Below, piece after piece: positions 1 through 5,074 of a stretch of 5,074 nucleotides of DNA. The translations under genes and the position numbers were made by a program. Each line of letters starts with the position of its first letter. The stretch's first letter is position 1. Origin of the DNA: Sulfurimonadaceae bacterium (lineage in GTDB: Bacteria; Campylobacterota; Campylobacteria; Campylobacterales; Sulfurimonadaceae); the NCBI GenBank assembly GCA_026193155.1, contig JAPHSI010000096.1, forward strand, positions 1-5,074, in the 5' to 3' direction. Under the pieces are notes generated by a model that worked only from the letters and a program-made list of their open reading frames with translations, ran no database searches and was not told where the DNA came from.

Positions 1-361
1 AACTAGACTCATCTATAATAGGATTGAGTTCTTCATTTTCATAAATAAAAGCTCTGCTATAACCACCGGAACCTTGAGATAATATTAATAACTTATTTTC
101 AATTTTGTCTACAGAATATATCTTTGCATCTACCATATCGCCAATAAAGTCCTTTATTTTAGGGACACTTATATTTTTGATTTTATTTTGAGTATTTATA
201 TCAAATATATCAACAATACCGGCTGTAGTTGCACAATAAATTTTGTTTTTAGAAGATATTAAATCAACAACACCTCCACTTGCTACAAACTTGGCAGACG
301 GTTTAATATGAGTAGCATATACACTGCTTATGATTAAAAAAAATAATACAAATTTACGCAT
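1..361 (-). CDS. napL: NapL, exported beta-propeller-like nap accessory protein, N-terminal part (3' end outside window)
   Basis: The first 120 codons are visible and open to the left edge. The start is ATG at 361-359 (MRKFVLFFLIISSVYA), with AAGG at 371-368 six bases upstream; it overlaps the end of napF by 8 bases in another frame. Residues 1-16 form a good Sec-type signal peptide, with cleavage likely after SVYA, so the product is periplasmic. The rest is rich in short strand-like repeats (VVDLISSKNKIYCATTAGIVDIFDI, then a second KIYSVDKIENKLLIL unit), consistent with a WD40/beta-propeller-like fold. The name rests on its position after napF, which is where napL lies in Wolinella and Campylobacter, and on the signal and propeller-like pattern; no catalytic motif is visible. 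In those organisms NapL has an unsettled, mostly non-essential role. napD would be expected after it. It could be another periplasmic repeat protein, but the context makes NapL much the likeliest. Confidence 0.87.
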   Translation of the reverse strand, partial: MRKFVLFFLIISSVYATHIKPSAKFVASGGVVDLISSKNKIYCATTAGIVDIFDINTQNKIKNISVPKIKDFIGDMVDAKIYSVDKIENKLLILSQGSGGYSRAFIYENEELNPIIDESS

Positions 362-848
362 CTTTAACCTTTACTTCTATTGCATCTACCGGACATCTAT
401 TTATACAAAATCCACAAGATGTGCATCTATCGTTTATCTCAGCCATAAACATTGCCTTAAAGTCTATGGCATTATCTAAACAAGGGTCTTTACATGAAAA
501 GCACATAGTATGATTCCAACTTAGACACTTATCCTGGTTTATTGTTATTATAGCATTAATATTTTGCTTATCTTCAATATTTAAAACATCAAACTCACAA
601 GCCTTAGCACATTCATCACAAAAAGTACAACCATTTTGGTTAAATACTATATATGGACTTCCATCATCTGCTATTTTTATAATCTCTTCTTCACAAACAG
701 TGTCGCATTTAGATGTACACTTTTGACACTCATTGCGAAAGAGAGCTTCATCTTTAAAGTATGGTGGCCTTAAAAATGAAGTTTTATCCTCCATGGCTTC
801 ACTTTTTAGTGAAGATCCAATAGAGGTAAACAGTTCTCTTCTATTCAA
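354..848 (-). CDS. napF: Ferredoxin-type protein NapF
   Basis: Cytoplasmic iron-sulfur accessory protein, implicated in other bacteria in NapA maturation or in supplying it with electrons before Tat export. The 164 residues contain four cysteine groups: C41/44/48/52, C74/77/80/84, C108/116/119/123 and C142/145/148/152. The last is a classical C-x2-C-x2-C-x3-CP motif; the third has a wide C-x7-C spacing. The opening MNRRELF and the RPPYF segment (27-31) are typical of NapF. No signal peptide or membrane segment is present. The start codon is TTG (848-846), supported by AAGGG at 858-854 five bases upstream. The first in-frame ATG (codon 19, at 794) would remove the conserved RRELF opening. The stop overlaps the napL start by 8 bases. 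A 7-bp hairpin lies 34 bases into the gene. Confidence 0.95.
   Translation of the reverse strand: MNRRELFTSIGSSLKSEAMEDKTSFLRPPYFKDEALFRNECQKCTSKCDTVCEEEIIKIADDGSPYIVFNQNGCTFCDECAKACEFDVLNIEDKQNINAIITINQDKCLSWNHTMCFSCKDPCLDNAIDFKAMFMAEINDRCTSCGFCINRCPVDAIEVKVKDA
368..371 (-). promoter_or_regulatory. Ribosome-binding site of napL
   Basis: AAGG lies inside the napF coding sequence, 6 bases before the napL ATG at 361. It is short but well spaced. Confidence 0.5.
797..814 (-). repeat. Perfect 7-bp inverted repeat near the start of napF
   Basis: On the transcript strand it reads CTTCACT-AAAA-AGTGAAG, a 7-bp stem with a 4-base loop beginning 34 bases into napF (codons 12-18). No U-tract follows, so it is not an intrinsic terminator. 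A role in mRNA folding or processing is possible but unproven, and chance is a fair explanation. Confidence 0.5.
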
Positions 849-853
849 AATTA

Positions 854-858
854 CCCTT
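854..858 (-). promoter_or_regulatory. Ribosome-binding site of napF (supports TTG start)
   Basis: AAGGG overlaps the napB stop codon and lies 5 bases before the TTG at 848. No ATG or GTG start in the napF frame lies at a suitable distance from it, so it supports a TTG start. Confidence 0.65.
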
Positions 859-1567
859 AGTGACCTAAGCTACCAGCTGCTGAATCTTTATTCGCAATAT
901 CATCTGCTGTTACTTTACCAGCGTCACCTTTGATAGTATCAATACCATACATAAAGTCATCTTGTGAATCCCAAGAAGATTTGTTAGCACCGTTATTCTC
1001 AGTATAGTCAGGCTCAAAGTTATTAGCAACAGCTAATTGACCTTGTGACTGTGGAGCGTGACATTGTGAACAGTTAAATCTAGCACCTTGAAGTTTATCA
1101 TCAGGTCTGATAGACACTTCATTCTTCATATTGTCAATACTTTTACTAAAGTTTTCACCATCAGCACTAATATTGTGTGTTGGTCTAAAGTTTGTAAAGT
1201 GTGACTTAGGAATCGGCGTAGCACCCATTGAACTTGCAACAGCAGGCTCATGACATCCTGTACACTGATTGTTTCCGATTTTAATCGGTAACATACCTTC
1301 AGTATCATGTGGGATCATTGGCGGAGCATCTTGGAACGCTCTATTAATTTTATAACCGCTACCCGCAGCACCTTTGGCGTAGTTTGTTCTATCACCGTGT
1401 GTTTCAGCTTTTTCTGAATATAAATCAGTCTTTCTTAAACCTAATGACTTTTCAGTCACAGTAGGTGCAACTTTATTTCCACCTGCTGGAGTTGCACTAT
1501 CGTTACAACCAACAAATAAAAGTGTTGCAGTGAATAAACCAATTGTTATTTTACTCATTATTTTCAT
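857..1567 (-). CDS. napB: Dihaem cytochrome c subunit NapB of periplasmic nitrate reductase
   Basis: Small electron-transfer subunit that passes electrons from NapG to NapA in the periplasm. The 236-residue product has two haem-c sites, CTGCH (102-106) and CSQCHAPQ (166-173). It also has the NapB hallmarks PPMIPH (82-87) and IPKSHF (119-124), whose H87 and H124 are the likely distal axial ligands. It is longer than most NapB proteins (roughly 150-200 residues) because of a Gly/Ala/Ser/Pro-rich linker after the signal and a polar tail after about residue 188. The signal sequence ends in LLFVGC (16-21), which looks like a lipobox, so the mature protein may be lipid-anchored at C21; this is its only cysteine outside the haem sites. 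The start is ATG 1567-1565, with GGGAG at 1578-1574 inside the last codons of napH; a second in-frame ATG at 1558 is less well placed. Only one base separates it from napH and 8 from napF. Confidence 0.97.
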   Translation of the reverse strand: MKIMSKITIGLFTATLLFVGCNDSATPAGGNKVAPTVTEKSLGLRKTDLYSEKAETHGDRTNYAKGAAGSGYKINRAFQDAPPMIPHDTEGMLPIKIGNNQCTGCHEPAVASSMGATPIPKSHFTNFRPTHNISADGENFSKSIDNMKNEVSIRPDDKLQGARFNCSQCHAPQSQGQLAVANNFEPDYTENNGANKSSWDSQDDFMYGIDTIKGDAGKVTADDIANKDSAAGSLGH

Positions 1568-1568
1568 T

Positions 1569-2411
1569 TTACTCTCCCGTTCTATTATTTTTTTCTAAAT
1601 TTTTTGAGGCCATACCTCTAATTGAAAAACCTAAAGCATTATCATCACATACTTCGATACATCTAGCACAGTTTGTACACTCTCCCGAGGTTACAGGCAG
1701 GCTTTCTTTATCTATCATAGGTAAGACTTGTTTTTCAGGGCAAACAGTTTTACATTTCATACATGCAGTACAATTATCTACATTATGGTGTACTCTTATG
1801 AGACTAAATTTTCCTACAAGTGAATAAAATCCACCTAAAGGACAAATATGCCCACACCAGCCATTTTTTAGCACAAATAAATCGAAAAGAAAAATTATGA
1901 GCATTGCTGCCCAACCAAAACCTAAACCAAAAACAATACCTCTATGAACCATAGATATTGGAGATATAAACTCAAAAGCAGTTACACCCATTAATGCGGA
2001 TATAAAAATACCCATACCTAAAGTCCAGTATCTCATACTTCTTGATGAAGGTTGTCTTTTTTGAATTACATTAAATCCAGCTTTCTCTCTTATATATGCA
2101 GCTGCATCCGTTATCATATTTATTGGACATACCCAAGAACAAAAGGCACGACCGCCAATTAACATATATATTACAGTTATAATTGCAACACCTATTAATA
2201 AGTCAGTTGCAATAACAGCACCGGCTGCTAACATTTGTAGCATAGCATAAGGGTCACTAAGTGGTATTACCCCAAATACTAATGATGAACTTAAATTACC
2301 TTGCAGTATAGTCCATCCCCATGCATTAGCACCAAAATACAATAACATTAATCCAATTTGTGTAAATCTTCTTAAAAATAGGTATCTGTAATTATTCCAA
2401 AGAGTACTCAT
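1569..2411 (-). CDS. napH: Membrane iron-sulfur quinol dehydrogenase component NapH
   Basis: Inner-membrane partner of NapG that is thought to oxidise menaquinol and pass electrons to periplasmic NapG, replacing NapC in Campylobacterota. The 280 residues show about four hydrophobic membrane segments (about 15-33, 63-86, 128-148 and 157-181). Two C-x3-CP motifs, CSWVCP (91-96) and CGHICP (186-191), are characteristic of the NapH/NosR/CcoG group. Two C-terminal ferredoxin-type [4Fe-4S] motifs follow (C214/217/220/224 and C245/248/251/255), expected in the cytoplasm. The start is ATG 2411-2409, with GGAGGA at 2426-2421 lying 9 bases upstream inside the end of napG. Its first base is the last base of the napG stop (TAATG), which suggests translational coupling. 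The length is normal for NapH and no key cysteine is missing. NapB starts one base after its stop. Confidence 0.97.
   Translation of the reverse strand: MSTLWNNYRYLFLRRFTQIGLMLLYFGANAWGWTILQGNLSSSLVFGVIPLSDPYAMLQMLAAGAVIATDLLIGVAIITVIYMLIGGRAFCSWVCPINMITDAAAYIREKAGFNVIQKRQPSSRSMRYWTLGMGIFISALMGVTAFEFISPISMVHRGIVFGLGFGWAAMLIIFLFDLFVLKNGWCGHICPLGGFYSLVGKFSLIRVHHNVDNCTACMKCKTVCPEKQVLPMIDKESLPVTSGECTNCARCIEVCDDNALGFSIRGMASKNLEKNNRTGE
1574..1578 (-). promoter_or_regulatory. Ribosome-binding site of napB
   Basis: GGGAG lies in the final Gly-Glu codons of napH, 6 bases before the napB ATG at 1567, and selects that ATG over the one at 1558. Confidence 0.7.
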
Positions 2412-3238
2412 TAGTATAAATCCTCCAGACCACTATTTAAAGAATCTACTGCTGATTTCTTACTTAGTTCAGTTGTAGTCTTAATCTCAGAAGCATTTTC
2501 TAAACGCTTCTCATCTTTTTTATCCCAACCTTTTATGTAATAATCACCAGCCTTGCCCAATGCTACTTCGCGAGGAAGAACATATATCGCAGCTTTTTCA
2601 GTTACACAAGCTTTTTCACAAAGACCACATCCAGTACAGATATCATTATGAACTACAGGTCGCATATAACTATGTTTACCAGTACGTTCATTCCTTACAT
2701 ATTCAATACTAATCGCCTCACCTAACAGTGGGCATGCTCTATAACAAGCATCACATTGAATACCCCAGAACGCGATACAACTTTCATCATCTATAACTGC
2801 AACACCCATATCTGCTACATTTATATCTAATTCACCATCAGTTGTAACGCTTTGTTCATCTAGTGCTCCGGTAGGACATACCGGAACACAAGGGATATCT
2901 GGACACATATAACAAGGTATCTCTCTAGGAATAAAATAAGGTGTTCCTAGAGGCTTGTTATCACCTGGTTTAGATAGTAATAGTGTGTCATAAGGACAAG
3001 CCTCTACACATAAACCGCATTTAATACAGGTTTTAAGAAAATCCTCTTCTTTTAAAGCACCCGGTGGGCGAAGTGTTAGTTCAGAAGCTGTTACTTCATC
3101 AACATACGCACTCCATATAAAACCACCAAGAGATGCAATACCTACACCTCTTGCCATATTAAGAATAAATTTTCTTCTATCACTAAATTCTTCGTTTTTC
3201 ATTTTTCTTATCTCATTTTGAGGATTGAAACTGCTCAA
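2411..3238 (-). CDS. napG: Periplasmic ferredoxin-type protein NapG, quinol dehydrogenase component
   Basis: Tat-exported iron-sulfur protein that, with NapH, carries electrons from menaquinol to NapB/NapA. The 275-residue product has a twin-arginine motif SDRRKFI (RR at 21-22), then a hydrophobic stretch (about 31-45). Four cysteine groups suit four [4Fe-4S] clusters: C71/74/77/81, C109/112/117/121, C154/162/165/169 and C201/204/207/211. The third has the wide C-x7-C-x2-C-x3-C spacing typical of NapG/MauM proteins. The start chosen is TTG at 3238-3236, because a strong AAGGGGG ribosome-binding site lies 9 bases upstream. The alternative is ATG at 3202-3200 (MKNEEFSDRRKF), which gives a shorter n-region nearer to that of typical NapG but has only a weak upstream purine stretch. 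The stop TAA shares one base with the napH ATG. Function is inferred from family knowledge; the start is the uncertain part. Confidence 0.95.
   Translation of the reverse strand: MSSFNPQNEIRKMKNEEFSDRRKFILNMARGVGIASLGGFIWSAYVDEVTASELTLRPPGALKEEDFLKTCIKCGLCVEACPYDTLLLSKPGDNKPLGTPYFIPREIPCYMCPDIPCVPVCPTGALDEQSVTTDGELDINVADMGVAVIDDESCIAFWGIQCDACYRACPLLGEAISIEYVRNERTGKHSYMRPVVHNDICTGCGLCEKACVTEKAAIYVLPREVALGKAGDYYIKGWDKKDEKRLENASEIKTTTELSKKSAVDSLNSGLEDLY
2421..2426 (-). promoter_or_regulatory. Ribosome-binding site of napH
   Basis: GGAGGA, the best Shine-Dalgarno match in the window, lies inside the last codons of napG, 9 bases before the napH ATG. Confidence 0.75.
2867..2885 (-). repeat. Perfect 7-bp inverted repeat inside napG
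   Basis: The transcript reads TCCGGTA-TGTCC-TACCGGA, a GC-richer 7-bp stem with a 5-base loop, unusual in this AT-rich sequence. It falls on the codons for the PVCPTGA segment of the second [4Fe-4S] motif, so protein coding alone may explain it. There is no downstream U-run. Confidence 0.45.
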
Positions 3239-3247
3239 TACAGTTTA

Positions 3248-3254
3248 CCCCCTT
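3248..3254 (-). promoter_or_regulatory. Ribosome-binding site of napG (supports TTG start)
   Basis: AAGGGGG on the minus strand lies in the 19-base napA-napG gap, 9 bases before the TTG at 3238. It is 45 bases before the alternative ATG at 3202, too far to serve that codon, so it favours the TTG start. Confidence 0.7.
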
Positions 3255-3257
3255 ATA

Positions 3258-5074
3258 TTATGCTTTGTAAATTTTTACCGCACATTTTTTAAAGTCTGTT
3301 TGTTTTGACATTGGACATGTCGCATCTAAACATACTTTATTAATAAATACTTTCTCATCAAACCATGGAACAAAAACAAGTCCACGAGCAGGTCTATTTC
3401 TACCACGAGTTTCAACACGAGCTTTAACTTTACCACGACGAGATTCAACCCAACATAGTCCACCTTGTTTAAGACCTTTGTCTTTTGCGTCTTGTGGATG
3501 CATATAACATAATGCTTCTGGAACTGCACGATATAGTTCAGGTACACGCATAGTCATAGTTCCTGAGTGCCAGTGTTCTAGTACACGACCTGTACATAAC
3601 CAAGTATCGTAGTTTGCATCTGGCATTTCCGGTGGATCCATGTACGGACGTGCAAATATTTTGGCTTTGTTTTTCAAGCTCACTTTTTTACTGTTTTTAT
3701 CTTTACCAGTTAAAGTACCAGATTGAAGAGCTTTAGCTAATGTACCGTAGAATGCATGTGAGTTACCAGTTTCTTTAGTAGCTTTTGCTGCATATGGATC
3801 GTATTTAGCATTAAATCTCCATTGAGTCTCTTTACCATCAACAACAGGCCATTTAAGACCACGTACTTTATGGTAAACATCAAAAGGTGCAAGGTCATGA
3901 CCGTGACCACGTGTAAACGCAGCATACTCTTCCCAAAGATATTTTTGGATGAAGAAACCGTAACCTTTAAATACTTTACCGTCAGATCCAACAACATTAC
4001 GGCTATCACCATAACCTTCAGAGTTGTCATATCCAGCTTGAATAGGGTCTTTTTGGTCAAGTTTATAACTTTTACCAATTTTATTTTCAAATAATACTTC
4101 ATATAAAGTAGTATCTTTGTTATAACCCATTGCATAAGCTTTTTCAAGTACGCTTGGAAGAGCTTTTTTACGAGGACCGCTCGGTGCGTATCCACCCCAA
4201 ACTTCAGAAATTTTGAAACGTTTTGATAACTCAACCCATTGCCAAGTATCACTCATTGAATCACCAACAGGTAGTACTTGTTGTCTCCAGTGTTGAGTAC
4301 GACGCTCAGCATTTCCGTAAGCACCCCATTTTTCATAAATCATAGCAGTTGGAAGAATTAAATCAGATACTTTTGCAGAGATACCTGGGTATCCATCAGA
4401 AGTAACAATAAAGTTATCCATCTCACGTGCAGCTTTAATCCAGTGTGTAGCAGATGCAGAATCTTGATAAGGGTTACAAACATTTACCCATGCAAATTTA
4501 ATTAAACCATCTTCAATACCACGGTGGATAGCCATAATATGTTGTTTACCAACACCGTTTAGAGTACCTTCTGGAATCATCCATTTTTTCTCAGCAATTG
4601 CACGGTGCTTAGGATTTTTAACCATCATATCCGCAGGAAGACGGTGTGTAAATGTACCAACTTCACGAGCAGTACCACAAGCTGAAGGTTGACCAGTTAA
4701 AGAGAATGCTCCAGAACCTGGTTTAGCTTGTTTATTTAACATAAAGTGAACATTATAAGAAAGTGTATTACACCATGTACCACGTGTATGTTGGTTCATA
4801 CCCATAGTCCAGAAAGATACAACTTTACGATTTTTTTCTATATATAGATCAGCTAATGCTTGAAGTTTTGCTTTGAAATCTTCAATAGACTCATCTGGGT
4901 CACCTTTTACAATTTTAGCAGTGTAGTCTAATGTATATGGTTCTAATGATTTTTTATACTCTTGGAATGAAATTTCCCAGTGACCAAGTGTACCAGCAGT
5001 ATGATTCATAGTATCACCAGCTTTGTAACCAAATGGCTCTAGAGCAGGTCCTTCTTTTTCAGAAACAGTAGTAG
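3258..5074 (-). CDS. napA: Periplasmic nitrate reductase catalytic subunit NapA, C-terminal part (5' end outside window)
   Basis: Catalytic subunit that reduces nitrate to nitrite in the periplasm at a Mo-bis-molybdopterin guanine dinucleotide centre. The frame stays open to the right edge: 21 codons precede the internal ATG at 5009 (reading [21 protein letters not shown]), so that ATG is not the start. About 604 C-terminal residues are visible. NapA proteins of this lineage are roughly 900-950 residues, so the Tat signal, the N-terminal [4Fe-4S] motif and the Mo-ligand cysteine lie off the window. Seen directly: the cofactor-pocket motif MGMNQHTRG (4805-4779), the signature [18 protein letters not shown] with HRLPADM shortly after it (about 4703-4626), a C-terminal molybdopterin-dinucleotide-binding domain beginning near [14 protein letters not shown] (about 3612), and the family ending [19 protein letters not shown]. 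The frame is intact. It is followed by napG after 19 bases. Identity as NapA rather than an assimilatory Nas or formate dehydrogenase rests on these motifs and on the nap neighbours. Confidence 0.98.
   Translation of the reverse strand, partial: TTVSEKEGPALEPFGYKAGDTMNHTAGTLGHWEISFQEYKKSLEPYTLDYTAKIVKGDPDESIEDFKAKLQALADLYIEKNRKVVSFWTMGMNQHTRGTWCNTLSYNVHFMLNKQAKPGSGAFSLTGQPSACGTAREVGTFTHRLPADMMVKNPKHRAIAEKKWMIPEGTLNGVGKQHIMAIHRGIEDGLIKFAWVNVCNPYQDSASATHWIKAAREMDNFIVTSDGYPGISAKVSDLILPTAMIYEKWGAYGNAERRTQHWRQQVLPVGDSMSDTWQWVELSKRFKISEVWGGYAPSGPRKKALPSVLEKAYAMGYNKDTTLYEVLFENKIGKSYKLDQKDPIQAGYDNSEGYGDSRNVVGSDGKVFKGYGFFIQKYLWEEYAAFTRGHGHDLAPFDVYHKVRGLKWPVVDGKETQWRFNAKYDPYAAKATKETGNSHAFYGTLAKALQSGTLTGKDKNSKKVSLKNKAKIFARPYMDPPEMPDANYDTWLCTGRVLEHWHSGTMTMRVPELYRAVPEALCYMHPQDAKDKGLKQGGLCWVESRRGKVKARVETRGRNRPARGLVFVPWFDEKVFINKVCLDATCPMSKQTDFKKCAVKIYKA

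Noticed and set aside
733..933. 66-codon plus-strand frame opposite the napF/napB junction
   Set aside because: Antisense to two certain genes and without motifs.
1126..1308. 60-codon minus-strand frame inside napB
   Set aside because: Alternate frame of the haem-binding core of NapB, whose own frame carries both CXXCH motifs.
1543..1827. 94-codon plus-strand frame opposite the napH/napB junction
   Set aside because: Antisense to napH and the start of napB; no ribosome-binding site or family resemblance.
3239..3270. Possible terminator hairpin between napA and napG (TTTAC/GTAAA)
   Set aside because: The stem is only 5 bp with a long loop and no U-tract, and transcription must continue into napG; it is not a credible terminator.
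3395..3445. Repeated ACCACGA-like words in the napA C-terminal region
   Set aside because: They are explained by an arginine-rich coding segment ([18 protein letters not shown]) using the same codons, not by a repeat element.
3326..3547. 73-codon minus-strand frame inside napA
   Set aside because: A shifted frame of the conserved NapA C-terminal domain; the product is a low-complexity L/V/K-rich string.
3822..4094. 90-codon plus-strand frame opposite napA
   Set aside because: Antisense to a well-conserved coding region, with no supporting signals.
3737..4252. 171-codon open frame on the minus strand inside napA
   Set aside because: It overlaps napA in another frame, has no ribosome-binding site or recognisable motif, and is rich in L, K, V and M as expected of a shifted reading of AT-rich coding DNA.
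5007..5009. ATG at 5009 as the start of napA
   Set aside because: The frame stays open to the window edge with sensible NapA sequence upstream, and the N-terminal cofactor-binding regions are missing, so the true start lies outside the window.

Overview
The window lies wholly inside a periplasmic nitrate reductase (nap) operon, read leftwards on the minus strand. The order in the direction of transcription is napA (5' part beyond the right edge), napG, napH, napB, napF and napL (3' part beyond the left edge). This napAGHBFL order, normally followed by napD, is the arrangement known from Campylobacterota (Epsilonproteobacteria) such as Wolinella, Campylobacter and Sulfurimonas. The AT-rich base composition and the protein sequences fit that group. 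A free-living Sulfurimonas-like or related organism is my best guess, but the genus cannot be fixed from this window.

Layout, right to left: 5074-3258 holds the C-terminal ~604 residues of NapA, the molybdenum catalytic subunit. 3238-2411 is NapG, a Tat-exported protein with four [4Fe-4S] motifs. 2411-1569 is NapH, a membrane quinol-oxidising iron-sulfur protein. 1567-857 is NapB, a dihaem cytochrome c. 848-354 is NapF, a cytoplasmic four-cluster ferredoxin-like protein. 361-1 is the start of NapL, an exported protein of unclear role. The genes are packed with gaps of 19, -1, 1, 8 and -8 bases, so there is no non-coding stretch of any size and no internal promoter or terminator that I can support. 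The operon promoter should lie upstream of napA, outside the window.

How the parts work together, from knowledge of the families: menaquinol is oxidised at NapH and electrons pass through NapG, then NapB, to the Mo-bisMGD centre of NapA, which reduces nitrate to nitrite in the periplasm. No napC lies in the visible part, as is usual for this lineage, where NapGH takes its place. NapF (with NapD, presumably just off the left edge) acts on the cytoplasmic side in NapA maturation or in electron supply to it.

I see no undescribed system here; this is a recognisable respiratory operon. The points that merit a second look are a lipoprotein-type signal on NapB, the length of NapB, TTG start codons for napG and napF, tight translational coupling, and two small intragenic inverted repeats.
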